Shown: positions 23,186 through 31,390 of the stretch, piece by piece
Numbering within the stretch: position 1 is the stretch's first letter
Layout of the letters: every line of letters starts with the position of its first letter
DNA from: Flammeovirgaceae bacterium
GTDB taxonomy: Bacteria; Bacteroidota; Bacteroidia; Cytophagales; Cyclobacteriaceae
Direction of reading: 5' to 3'
NCBI GenBank assembly: GCA_021299455.1
Contig: JAJTGQ010000041.1
Span: 1-61,453, forward strand
Length of the DNA stretch: 61,453 nucleotides
Made by a program: the position numbers and the translations under genes
The notes under the pieces: generated by a model
Database searches by the model: none
Told to the model about the DNA's origin: nothing
The model's input: the letters and a program-made list of their open reading frames with translations, nothing else

Positions 23186-25267
23186 TTATTTCCCTAGCAC
23201 TTTAAATTCCACCCTTCGGTTAAATTGACGGCCTTCTTCTTCGTCATCGTTGCTCGCCAAAGGTTTGGTTTCTCCGTATCCAACCGCTTTGATTCTTCTT
23301 GTGTCAACTCCTTTGGACGTTAAAAAGCTTTTCACCGCATTTGCTCTTCGCAGCGACAACCCCAAATTGAACTTGTTGTCACCAACGCTGTCGGTGTGCC
23401 CACCAATTTCCACTTGAAGACTGGTATTCTGCTTCATCATGGTCTCTAACTTGTTTAGCTCCGGATAAGATTCTGTTTTAAAGGTTGCTTTTTCAAAATC
23501 AAAATAGATGTTTCGCAAAATAGACACCACGCCAACCGACAACTTTCTCATTTCAACGGTCTTAGTAATAGTCTTTTCTTTTTCAGTTGCCCCCTCAATT
23601 TTTACGGTGAGGGTTTGAAACACATATCCTTCCTTCTCAACCGATACGCGATAGTCTTTGGTGGTTGTCGATACAATAGCAAATTTTGAAGAACCTCCTC
23701 CAAGATTCTCAACCCCAACCATTACATTGTCTTTCAGCCCTTGCATCCTCACCTTGGCATCCAACGGGCTTTTTGTTTCAGCATCCACCACGTTTACAAC
23801 ATATTGAATAGGGACAACTGCAGGCTTCGGCTCAGCTTTCGGTTTAACCTCGTCTACTACCGGTTTCTTTACAGGTTCTTCTTTGGGAGTCTCGATAACC
23901 GGCTCAGGTTCTTTTGCAGCAACCTGAGGTGTTTTCTTTTCGTCTGTAGATGGCTCGATCTTATAGATATCAGAATAGCCTAAGCCATCTGCACGCACAG
24001 AAGAATAATACCAACGCTTTCCATCTTTCGTTCCGGAAAAAAAGACGTCATCGTCAGGTGAATTGATTGGATATCCCAAATTCTCCGGATCACTCCACTC
24101 ATTTTTTTCTTTATCCAACAAATTGGATTTAAAAATATCAAATCCACCCATTCCTTTTCTACCCCTGGAACTAAAATATAACGCCTTCCCATCATAATCG
24201 ATAAATGGCCCATCTTCATCGTATTCTGTATTGATCGCTGACCCGAGGTTTTTTACGCGAGACCATTCACCACGGCTATCCTTTGAACAAACATAGATAT
24301 CCGAACCACCAAAACCACCAGGTCTTTCGCTTGCGAAATAAAGCAAATCCCCATCTTTTGTTATTGAAATCGATGACTCCCTATAGGAGGAATTGATAAC
24401 CCCAGGCAACGCTTCTAGCGAGCTCCAAGAGCCATCTTTCTTTCGCTCAGAAAAATAAATATCGCCCCCACCATCGTCTTTATACACAAATAGAGTGGTT
24501 CCATCGGGGGAAAAAGCAAGGCTAGAGTCAAAGAACTTAGTGTTTAAGGTAGGGCCTATGTTCTTTGCTTTCTGCCATGTAGTCCCGCTTCGGGTCGTTG
24601 TAAAAATATCCTCATAAGGTTTGTTATCCTCTGCCACATTTTCATACGTGTTCCCATCCCTTCTGCGGGTTGTAAAAACAATCTCGTCCTCGCTGGCATT
24701 TAGAATAGGCGCAAAATCTTCAAACTCAGAGTTGATCTCTCTACCAATATTTACAATCGAATAGGGCTTTGGATTTGCAACAAACTCCTTTCCGTTTTTA
24801 CATTCGGTGATCCTTCTATCTACGTCCTTCATCTCCACCTTATCTTTGCCTTGATAATTTGGCTTTTTAGTCAATTTGTTTTTATAGCGGGTGTAAAAGT
24901 CGATGGCTTTGTCAAACTCCAATCCGTATTGATAACTCATCGCAATCCAGTACTCGATATCGAATCGATAGTCAGCATCCTGGCGGTAGACTCGCAAAAA
25001 GTATTTTACAGCTAGCTCCTTTCCAATGGTTTTTAAATACAATTCGCCTGCGCCAAAATTTGCCTTGATGAAGGTTGTATCTAAGTTGGCAGCAAGCACC
25101 ATCTGATCTTTGGCGTCATCCTCGGCTTTGGTCTCAGCCAACGTGAGTTCCGCCTGAAGCATATACTCCTTTGCAAGTTCTTTATCTTGTTCCTGCTGAC
25201 CGTATACGGATATGAGAAGACAAAAGAAGCAAGCCGAAAAAAATAGTACCCTTAAAAGGCTAGACAT
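23186..25267 (-). CDS. OmpA-family protein with TPR and WD40-like propeller (PorE-like)
   Basis: Domain order in 693 residues: signal peptide (MSSLLRVLFFSACFFCLLIS), TPR-like helices (about 25-150), a beta-propeller of PD40 repeats (about 180-430: 'DEIVFTTRRRDG', 'DGTTLFVYKDDGGGDIYFS', 'DGDLLYFASERPGGFGGSDI'), a Pro/Lys/Glu linker (about 440-490), a carboxypeptidase-regulatory-like domain (490-575), and OmpA peptidoglycan-binding domain (580-693, 'IGGHTDSVGDNKFNLGLSLR'). This order and length match PorE of the Porphyromonas type IX secretion system, which ties the system to peptidoglycan. Nearby porT supports this, but similar paralogs are common in the phylum. Confidence 0.85.
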   Translation of the reverse strand: MSSLLRVLFFSACFFCLLISVYGQQEQDKELAKEYMLQAELTLAETKAEDDAKDQMVLAANLDTTFIKANFGAGELYLKTIGKELAVKYFLRVYRQDADYRFDIEYWIAMSYQYGLEFDKAIDFYTRYKNKLTKKPNYQGKDKVEMKDVDRRITECKNGKEFVANPKPYSIVNIGREINSEFEDFAPILNASEDEIVFTTRRRDGNTYENVAEDNKPYEDIFTTTRSGTTWQKAKNIGPTLNTKFFDSSLAFSPDGTTLFVYKDDGGGDIYFSERKKDGSWSSLEALPGVINSSYRESSISITKDGDLLYFASERPGGFGGSDIYVCSKDSRGEWSRVKNLGSAINTEYDEDGPFIDYDGKALYFSSRGRKGMGGFDIFKSNLLDKEKNEWSDPENLGYPINSPDDDVFFSGTKDGKRWYYSSVRADGLGYSDIYKIEPSTDEKKTPQVAAKEPEPVIETPKEEPVKKPVVDEVKPKAEPKPAVVPIQYVVNVVDAETKSPLDAKVRMQGLKDNVMVGVENLGGGSSKFAIVSTTTKDYRVSVEKEGYVFQTLTVKIEGATEKEKTITKTVEMRKLSVGVVSILRNIYFDFEKATFKTESYPELNKLETMMKQNTSLQVEIGGHTDSVGDNKFNLGLSLRRANAVKSFLTSKGVDTRRIKAVGYGETKPLASNDDEEEGRQFNRRVEFKVLGK

Positions 25268-25417
25268 AACAAAAAAATGTTTTCTACGGTCAAAAAAAAA
25301 CGCGACCTAGGAGGCAATTTAGTAAAATCCCAGCAAAAAAAAAGAGCCTGAATCAATCTATAACTAACACGTTTCTTACATTATTAGTATTTTGCGCTTA
25401 AATCAATACTTTAAGCG

Positions 25418-26026
25418 ATGATCATCAAGTCGGCCGAGTTCGTTATCAGCAATACCGACTACCAAAAATGCCCCGAAACGACAAAGCCGGAGTTTGCCTT
25501 TATTGGGCGCTCCAACGTAGGCAAGTCCTCGTTGATCAACATGTTGGTTGAGCAAAAAAAACTGGCCAAGGTATCAGGTACCCCGGGTAAAACTCAGACA
25601 ATCAATCATTTCATTATAAATCAAGAGTGGTTTCTGGTTGATCTGCCAGGCTATGGATACGCTAAATTGAGCAAAGAAGACCGCTGGAATTTTGGGAAAA
25701 TGATTGAAAGCTACCTGGAAAACAGACAAAATCTTTTTTGCACTTTTATCCTTATTGACTCGCGACTTCCTCTGCAAAGTATTGACTTAGATTTTATCAA
25801 CTGGATGGGTAAGCACGACCTACCCATTGCTTTAGTTCTGACAAAAACAGATAAACTCAAACAATCCGAATTAGGCAAATCCAAATTCAACATCGAATCG
25901 GCTCTCCTGAAATCTTGGGAAGAATTGCCCCCGGTCTTTATCACCTCTTCCGAAAAAAAATCTGGCAGGGATAAGCTACTCGGCTTTATTGAACAGGCCA
26001 TCGCGAACGCGAACGAAATTGATTAG
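25418..26026 (+). CDS. engB: Ribosome biogenesis GTP-binding protein YihA/EngB
   Basis: EngB is a GTPase needed for assembly of the large ribosomal subunit. The 202-residue protein has G1 'FIGRSNVGKSSLIN', G2 region 'SGTPGKTQTINHF', G3 'LVDLPGYGYAKL' and G4 'TKTDKL'. The N-terminal 'SAEFVISNTDYQKCPET' is typical. It is divergent from the PorE-like gene and followed 24 bp later by the DUF5606 gene. Confidence 0.95.
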   Translation: MIIKSAEFVISNTDYQKCPETTKPEFAFIGRSNVGKSSLINMLVEQKKLAKVSGTPGKTQTINHFIINQEWFLVDLPGYGYAKLSKEDRWNFGKMIESYLENRQNLFCTFILIDSRLPLQSIDLDFINWMGKHDLPIALVLTKTDKLKQSELGKSKFNIESALLKSWEELPPVFITSSEKKSGRDKLLGFIEQAIANANEID

Positions 26027-26031
26027 TTTTG
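26024..26031 (+). promoter_or_regulatory. Candidate -7 element for the DUF5606 gene
   Basis: TAGTTTTG is an exact TAnnTTTG match overlapping the engB stop codon, 20 bp before the next ATG. No -33 TTG is seen. It may give separate expression of the downstream gene. Confidence 0.35.
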
Positions 26032-26050
26032 CATCCTAATTTACAAATGC

Positions 26051-26482
26051 ATGGAACTTAAGGATATCGCGTCTATCAGTGGAAAAAGTGGATTATTTAA
26101 GATTTTGAAGCCTGGCAAAGGCGGAGTCATTCTCGAATCACTGGATGAAGCAAAGACCAAATTGGTAGTAGGTGCGACCCAGCGGCTGTCTGTGTTAAGC
26201 GAGATATCGATTTATACCACCACCAGAGAGGGTACGGTGCAACTTCAGGAGGTTTTACAAAGCATCAATAAGAAATTGGGTAGCGAAATTGGGGTAACAC
26301 CTGAATCAGATAACGCGAAATTGAAATCGTTTTTGAAGTCAGTGCTTCCCGAATTTGATGAAGATCGAGTCTATGTTTCAGACATCAAAAAACTGGTCAA
26401 ATGGTATGGTATTTTGACACATGTCGCGCCTGAAGTCTTCGAGCAGTCTGTGTCAAAAGTCGAGAGCGAAAAGACGGCCTAG
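26051..26482 (+). CDS. DUF5606 family protein
   Basis: The 143-residue protein begins 'MELKDIASISGKSGLFKILK', an opening I associate with DUF5606, a Bacteroidota-restricted family. The N-terminal 70 residues look like a small beta-barrel or Tudor-like fold ('KPGKGGVILESLDE', 'LSVLSEISIYTTT') and the C-terminal half is helical ('LKSFLKSVLPEFDEDRVYVSD'). Function is unknown. It follows engB closely and converges on fbp with a 9-bp gap. Confidence 0.8.
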   Translation: MELKDIASISGKSGLFKILKPGKGGVILESLDEAKTKLVVGATQRLSVLSEISIYTTTREGTVQLQEVLQSINKKLGSEIGVTPESDNAKLKSFLKSVLPEFDEDRVYVSDIKKLVKWYGILTHVAPEVFEQSVSKVESEKTA

Positions 26483-26491
26483 CTTGTAGAA

Positions 26492-27478
26492 TCAGATTCC
26501 CTCGATCGCTTTTTCGACCATCCTTTTTGAGCCCACATAAAAAGGTGTTCGCTGGTGTAAGTCTTTGGGCTTTATCTCCATAATACGCCCCTTGCCGTCT
26601 GTTGCTTTTCCACCCGCCTGTTCTGCAATAAAAGCTAGCGCATTGCATTCGTACATCAGCCGGAGTTTGCCATTCACGTCTTTAGCCGTGGCGGGGTACA
26701 CATAAATCCCTCCTTTCAATAGGTTTCGATGAAAATCGGCAACCAAAGAGCCGATGTATCTGGCGGTGTAGTTGTTGTCTTTGCAATATTGAATATACGA
26801 CTTGACGCTTTGCGAAAATGAGTTGGCCGAGCCTTCGTTGATCGAATAGATTTTTCCGGTTTCTGGAATGGTCATATCCGGATGAGAAAGTACATATTCA
26901 CCCAGCGTAGGCTCATAGGTAAATCCGTTCACTCCGTGACCAGTCGTATAGACGAGCATGGTAGACGATCCATAAAGAATGTAGCCAGCAGCAACTTGTT
27001 CATCACCTGTTTGCAAAATATCGGCATCGCTGATCGGGAGCCCTACTTCACTTTTCCTTCTGTAAATTGAAAAAATCGTACCAATAGATACGTTCACATC
27101 AATGTTTGATGAACCATCTAATGGGTCAATGGCGATGACATATTTTCCATCATTGCTTAAGTCCACAAACGACTCCGTTTCTTCTGAAATCAACGCGCAG
27201 ACTTCTCCACCTTTCGTGAGAGCACGCGTAAACCGGATATTCGCCAACACATCAAGTTTCTGTTGCTGCTCCCCTGTTGAATTTTGTGAGCCCATCGATC
27301 CCATAATATCAATTAGACCCGCCTTGTTGATTTCTCGGTTTACGACTTTTGAAGCTAACGCGATATCGCGCAATAGCTGAGACAACTCGCCACTGGCATA
27401 TTGGAATTGAAACTGATTATTCTTGATGAATCGATCGAGGGCGGTGCCAATCGGCAGTGCAATTCGGGAGGCTTCCAT
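26492..27478 (-). CDS. fbp: Class I fructose-1,6-bisphosphatase
   Basis: Fbp removes the 1-phosphate from fructose 1,6-bisphosphate in gluconeogenesis. The 328-residue protein has the metal-binding motif '[20 protein letters not shown]', seen as DPLDGSSN, together with '[18 protein letters not shown]', '[19 protein letters not shown]' and '[17 protein letters not shown]', all typical of class I enzymes. Length is normal. The upstream region carries a 14-bp tandem repeat, likely in the 5' leader, and a TATATTTG -7 candidate. Confidence 0.95.
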   Translation of the reverse strand: MEASRIALPIGTALDRFIKNNQFQFQYASGELSQLLRDIALASKVVNREINKAGLIDIMGSMGSQNSTGEQQQKLDVLANIRFTRALTKGGEVCALISEETESFVDLSNDGKYVIAIDPLDGSSNIDVNVSIGTIFSIYRRKSEVGLPISDADILQTGDEQVAAGYILYGSSTMLVYTTGHGVNGFTYEPTLGEYVLSHPDMTIPETGKIYSINEGSANSFSQSVKSYIQYCKDNNYTARYIGSLVADFHRNLLKGGIYVYPATAKDVNGKLRLMYECNALAFIAEQAGGKATDGKGRIMEIKPKDLHQRTPFYVGSKRMVEKAIEGI

Positions 27479-27490
27479 GATTGGATCTAG

Positions 27491-27518
27491 GATTTACGAT
27501 TTTAGATTTACGATTTAT
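27491..27518. repeat. Two tandem copies of a 14-bp AT-rich unit
   Basis: GATTTACGATTTTA (27491-27504) is followed directly by GATTTACGATTTAT (27505-27518), with a further partial TAGTTTAG. The pair lies between fbp and aspartate kinase and would be inside the fbp leader. Confidence 0.7.
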
Positions 27519-27553
27519 AGTTTAGTCGGAACATCCCGCTAATTTTAGGCTCA

Positions 27554-27561
27554 CAAATATA
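27554..27561 (-). promoter_or_regulatory. Candidate -7 element for fbp
   Basis: The minus strand reads TATATTTG (TAnnTTTG), 75 bp before the fbp ATG. No -33 TTG at standard spacing. If used, the tandem repeat lies in the transcript leader. Confidence 0.3.
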
Positions 27562-27592
27562 GTCTGCAATCGTTTGAAATAAAGTAAAAAGG

Positions 27593-28831
27593 ATGAATAT
27601 CTTTAAGTTTGGTGGGGCTTCGCTTAAGAATTCTGAGCGTATAAAGAATGTTGTGGACATTATCTCGTCTCATTCGAAGGATCCTTTACTCGTGGTCGTT
27701 TCGGCCATGGGCAAAACAACTGATGCCCTGGAAAAAATTGCTTCGTTGTCATCTGATCGCAAAGATTTTAAGAGGGAACTTGAAGAAATCAAAAACTACC
27801 ATGTTACAATCTGCCGCGATCTATTTCAAGGAGATTACTTTGAGAACGAACTTAAAACGCAATTTTCTAATTTCAACAGCACTGCGCTCGCGCAAGGTGA
27901 AATTGACTTTGTCTATGACCAGATTGTCTCTTTTGGAGAATTGATCTCCTCTTCGATCTTAACTGCGTATTTAAAATACAGAAAATTCGAAGTGTCCTGG
28001 ATAGACTCGCGACAGTACATTAAAACTGACAATACTTTTCGAGAAGGAAAAGTTGATTGGAATCTAACGCAGAAAAATATAGCGGCTCTAAAGCAAACTA
28101 AGGATCAACTCATCATCACCCAAGGATTTATTGGCTCTACGACCAGAAATGAAACAACCACACTCGGGCGCGAAGGTTCTGACTTTACAGCAGCCATTTA
28201 CGGAAGCTGTCTCGGTGCCCAGTCTGTCACCATTTGGAAAGACGTGCCCGGTGTAATGAGTGCCGACCCCAGGCGCATACCCACTGCTCTAGTGTTTGAT
28301 GAATTGCCCTACAAAGAGGCTGCCGAGATGACCTATTTTGGTGCGTCTGTCATACATCCCAAAACAATAAAGCCATTGGCCAATCGACAAATTCCGCTAT
28401 TGGTAAAAAGCTTTATCGACCCCACTGTTGCCGGAACCAAAATTCATGAATGCCGTGTAGACCACCTGCCTCCACTGATCGTCTTCAAGGAAAATCAATG
28501 TCTGATCTCATGTAAAGTCACCGACTACACATTTGTTGACGAAACGCAGATGACGACCATTCTAAAAGCATTGTCGGATCTCAATCTAAAAATCAACGTC
28601 ATGCAAAACTCCGCGATTTCGTTTTCGTTTTGCATCGATTATAGAGAAAGTAAAGTATTGAAACTCATTGATGTGTTGAGCAAACAATTTGAAGTATACT
28701 ACAATGCCAACCTGACGTTAATCACGATCAAAAATTACGATGCCATTACTTCTTCCGCCTACCGAACGATGAAGGGAGTCATTTTGGAGCAATCGTCCAG
28801 ATCCACTTTACAGGTGCTGGTGAAAATGTAG
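27593..28831 (+). CDS. Aspartate kinase
   Basis: Aspartate kinase phosphorylates aspartate, the first step toward lysine, threonine and methionine. The 412-residue protein opens with 'MNIFKFGGASLKNSERIKNV' (KFGGTS form with Ala and Leu) and has 'TLGREGSDFTAAIYGS' and 'IWKDVPGVMSADPRRIPTA'. The C-terminal 120 residues form an ACT region ('TQMTTILKALSDLNLKIN') expected to bind a feedback amino acid. It is monofunctional, with no homoserine dehydrogenase. Whether it is the lysine- or threonine-sensitive isozyme is not visible. The stop is 2 bp from that of the convergent phosphatase. Confidence 0.93.
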   Translation: MNIFKFGGASLKNSERIKNVVDIISSHSKDPLLVVVSAMGKTTDALEKIASLSSDRKDFKRELEEIKNYHVTICRDLFQGDYFENELKTQFSNFNSTALAQGEIDFVYDQIVSFGELISSSILTAYLKYRKFEVSWIDSRQYIKTDNTFREGKVDWNLTQKNIAALKQTKDQLIITQGFIGSTTRNETTTLGREGSDFTAAIYGSCLGAQSVTIWKDVPGVMSADPRRIPTALVFDELPYKEAAEMTYFGASVIHPKTIKPLANRQIPLLVKSFIDPTVAGTKIHECRVDHLPPLIVFKENQCLISCKVTDYTFVDETQMTTILKALSDLNLKINVMQNSAISFSFCIDYRESKVLKLIDVLSKQFEVYYNANLTLITIKNYDAITSSAYRTMKGVILEQSSRSTLQVLVKM

Positions 28832-28833
28832 AA

Positions 28834-29292
28834 CTACTTGGTAAGGCTTACAAGCAAGTTATCGATGGTGCGATCGAGAATTTGAAAAACTTCTTGAAAA
28901 TCATCTTCTGTCCCGTAATAGGGATCGGGAACATTGCCCCTTTTGACGGGATCAAAATCACGTATTAGTTTGACTTTTGAGCGCTCTGCTTCCGATTGTG
29001 TATAGCTTAAAATAATCTCAAGGTTGCCTTTATCCATAGCGAAAATCCAATCAAAATCAGTAAGGTCTCTTTTTGAAAACTGCCGCCCCCTGTGAACTAT
29101 TTCAACTCCGTTACTTTGAGCGTTTTTGAAGGTTCTCGGGTCTGGACTATCCCCAATATGGTAATTCGCAGTACCGCAAGAATCAGCAAAAAGGGTATTA
29201 GACAGTCCCATTTTCTGGGCTTTTGCTTTGAAAATAGCTTCAGCGAGTGGCGATCGACAGATATTGCCCAGGCAAACAAAAAGTACTTTCAT
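28834..29292 (-). CDS. Low-molecular-weight protein-tyrosine phosphatase
   Basis: The 152-residue protein has the P-loop 'VLFVCLGNICRSPLAEAIF' at the N-terminus (C-x5-R-S, nucleophilic Cys near residue 7) and the general-acid loop 'VPDPYYGTEDDFQEV'. 'DSCGTANYHIG' in between is also typical. It dephosphorylates tyrosines on proteins, often partners of a bacterial tyrosine kinase in capsule control; no such kinase is in this window. A TATTTTTG -7 element lies 19 bp upstream. Confidence 0.95.
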   Translation of the reverse strand: MKVLFVCLGNICRSPLAEAIFKAKAQKMGLSNTLFADSCGTANYHIGDSPDPRTFKNAQSNGVEIVHRGRQFSKRDLTDFDWIFAMDKGNLEIILSYTQSEAERSKVKLIRDFDPVKRGNVPDPYYGTEDDFQEVFQILDRTIDNLLVSLTK

Positions 29293-29310
29293 GATTCTTC
29301 ATTTCTGATT

Positions 29311-29318
29311 CAAAAATA
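29311..29318 (-). promoter_or_regulatory. Candidate -7 element for the LMW phosphatase gene
   Basis: The minus strand reads TATTTTTG, an exact TAnnTTTG match, 19 bp before the ATG at 29292. No -33 TTG at standard spacing. Confidence 0.42.
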
Positions 29319-29403
29319 ATGGCTAAAAAAGGTTACATCGAATGTTAGGCCAGTATTTATTGCCGCATAGTACATATAGTTTATCACCTTTTGGTTAAGT
29401 CTG

Positions 29404-29435
29404 GCCCCTTCAAACGAGAAGGGGCTTTTCTTTTT
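29404..29435 (+). terminator. Strong plus-strand terminator with no adjacent plus-strand gene upstream
   Basis: A perfect GC-rich 8-bp stem (29404-29411 with 29418-29425, loop AAACGA) is followed by TTTTCTTTTT. The minus strand lacks a T-tract after the stem, so the signal works on the plus strand. The nearest plus-strand gene to the left is aspartate kinase, which ends 570 bp earlier; the phosphatase gene between them is on the other strand. Confidence 0.85.
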
Positions 29436-29446
29436 GTAGGATTCAT

Positions 29447-29454
29447 TAGATTTG
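29447..29454 (+). promoter_or_regulatory. Candidate -7 element for the enoyl-CoA hydratase gene
   Basis: TAGATTTG (TAnnTTTG) lies 21 bp before the chosen ATG at 29475 and just past the terminator at 29404-29435. It supports the shorter start of the hydratase gene. Confidence 0.42.
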
Positions 29455-29474
29455 ATACTTCTAATAAAGAACCT

Positions 29475-30248
29475 ATGGATTTCATCAAAGTAACTGAACA
29501 AAAAGAACCCTTTGTGGCATTGGTTGAATTAAACCGACCGAAAGAACTCAATGCATTAAATCACCAGCTGATGAGTGAATTGCTGGTCGCGTTCCAACAA
29601 CTGGATAAGAATGATCAGGTGCGCGTAATTGTCTTAACCGGAAACGAAAAAGCTTTTGCGGCAGGTGCCGACATTAAGGAGATGGCCGAGAAAACTGCCA
29701 TTGAAATGCAACTGATGGATCGATTCGCAACATGGGATCAAATACGAAAGACAAGAAAGCCTATCATTGCAGCGGTTAGTGGATTTGCGCTAGGTGGAGG
29801 CTGCGAACTTACTATGATGTGCGATATGATCATTGCGTCTGAAACGGCCAAGTTTGGTCAGCCTGAAATTAAAATTGGTACCATCCCGGGAGCGGGTGGC
29901 ACACAGCGATTGACAAAAGCCTTGGGAAAAGCGAAAGCGATGGAACTCATTTTGTCTGGCCGATTTTTATCGGCTGATGAGGCCCACTTTTATGGACTGG
30001 TGAACAAAGTTGTTCCCGTAGAAATGTATTTGTATGAAGCCCTGCAGCTAGCCAAAGAAATTGCGCAGATGTCGCCCATTGCTGTGCAACTGGCTAAAGA
30101 AGCGATCAACCGATCCTTTGAAACACAGCTGGATGAAGGACTGGCTTTTGAGCGAAAAAATTTCTACTTGACTTTTGCCTCTGAAGACCAGAAAGAAGGC
30201 ATGAAGGCATTTGTAGAGAAGAGAAAGCCGGAGTATAAAGGCAAGTAA
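29475..30248 (+). CDS. Enoyl-CoA hydratase/isomerase
   Basis: The 257-residue protein is a crotonase-fold enzyme: 'ALNRPKELNALNHQL'-type N-terminus (V-E-L-N-R-P), oxyanion-hole segments 'AFAAGADIKEMAE' and 'AVSGFALGGGCELTMMCDMI'. 'QPEIKIGTIPGAGGTQRL' carries the two catalytic acidic positions (E in PEIK; following GAGGTQ). It adds water to trans-2-enoyl-CoA in beta-oxidation or a related route. I start at 29475; the frame extends 28 codons further but would cross the terminator and promoter. Confidence 0.93.
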   Translation: MDFIKVTEQKEPFVALVELNRPKELNALNHQLMSELLVAFQQLDKNDQVRVIVLTGNEKAFAAGADIKEMAEKTAIEMQLMDRFATWDQIRKTRKPIIAAVSGFALGGGCELTMMCDMIIASETAKFGQPEIKIGTIPGAGGTQRLTKALGKAKAMELILSGRFLSADEAHFYGLVNKVVPVEMYLYEALQLAKEIAQMSPIAVQLAKEAINRSFETQLDEGLAFERKNFYLTFASEDQKEGMKAFVEKRKPEYKGK

Positions 30249-30255
30249 ATCAATA

Positions 30256-30285
30256 AAAAAGATCGGGTGTTGCCCGATCTTTCTT
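30256..30285. terminator. Bidirectional terminator between enoyl-CoA hydratase and DUF6588
   Basis: An 8-bp GC-containing stem (30260-30267 with 30273-30280) is flanked by A5 on the left and TTTCTT on the right, so it can end transcription from both convergent genes. Confidence 0.8.
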
Positions 30286-30303
30286 AGTAAAGCAAGACCA
30301 AAA

Positions 30304-31344
30304 TTACCTTACATTAAATCCAAACCCGACCGTCAATGCGTTGTATTTTTGGAAAGTATAGTCACCATGGAACGTGAGGTTGAATAATTTCAACCGCATA
30401 CCTGCTGTCAAGCGTGGGCCTGAGTTGCTAACGCTAAAATCGACTGGACCTTTAATTGTTTTCCCTGAGTTGTTAATCGCATAGGTGCCTTTCATAACCA
30501 GAGAAGCAATCGTGAAGTTATACCCAAGGCCACCATAAAAAGTTAATACAGAGAGCTTTTTAGAAATCAAAGCTTGCACAGTAGTAGCGGTTGTTTCAAA
30601 ATTTGCTTTTTGATCTGGCCTATTTGAATCCAAACCCACATCTAATTTAACATTTGTATAGCCTACAAAAACAGATAAGTCGAATGGCAATCTCTTTATA
30701 CTCGGAATATGCTGCTTAATATCACGCATCAATCCAAAACCAAGCATGCTTGCGCTGCCATTAACTCCTACTTTCGTGCTTGGGTAGAAGCGGAATTTTA
30801 AATCCGTTCCCTTTGGCAATCCTATTCCCAATTGCACCTTTGCGACTGGAATAAACGTACCGACTTCTTTGGCAAAATCAAGGCCTGGAGCTCCTTGTAT
30901 GTTTTGGCCCGGCATTGGCAAGATCGGCCCATTAGGAGGAGGCAAAGGGTCTTCTAATTGATATACTGGCACTGTTACCGAACCAAAAACGGTGGGAGCA
31001 TCAACAAAAGTAGTGGCTGACGGAGATACATTTACTTGCACGTTCGTCATTTGACTATTCTCAACTTTGTGCGTTAGGTCAGAACTTGGAAAATAAATGG
31101 CTGAGGCAGTAACGGTTAAATCAAAACCAATCAACTTATATGGCTTGGCTGTATTGTACCATGCTTGTGCAAATCCAGCACCCTTGGTATTAAGTGCAGG
31201 AGAAATGTAACCTTTCACCAAATCGTTGGCGTCTTGCCCACTTCCTTTTATAAGATTTTATAGATCTTGTGAAAACGACAATTGAGTGGCACTAAAGATG
31301 ATAAAAGCAGTTAGGATTCGCTTTATAAGTAAATTAGGTTTAAT
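30304..31344 (-). pseudogene. DUF6588 outer-membrane-type protein with premature stop after the signal peptide
   Basis: The open part (31221 down to 30304) encodes about 305 residues with the DUF6588 pattern: 'AWYNTAKPYKLIGFDLTVTA', long beta strands, and the barrel-like end 'FHGDYTFQKYNALTVGFGFN'. Its only in-frame initiator is TTG, with no signal peptide. Upstream in the same frame is a good signal peptide (KRILTAFIIFSATQLSFSQ) followed by D-L, a TAA stop at 31260-31258, and then N-L-I-K-G-S-G-Q-D-A-N-D joining the open part without a gap. The signal-peptide stretch has no ATG, GTG or TTG initiator; ATT (31344) or ATA would be needed. I read this as a gene broken by a nonsense change, or a sequence error. 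Confidence 0.75.
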
Positions 31345-31390
31345 TTAAAATAAGTCAATTTTTAGGAATTAATTTGTACTTGCAATCCAA

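Noticed and set aside
29391-29474. Longer start of enoyl-CoA hydratase
   Set aside because: The extra 28 codons cross a strong terminator and a -7 promoter element and do not match the family N-terminus.
30304-31221. Reading the DUF6588 frame as an intact 305-residue cytoplasmic protein from TTG
   Set aside because: The family is exported, and a matching signal peptide is directly upstream in the same frame, cut off only by one stop codon.
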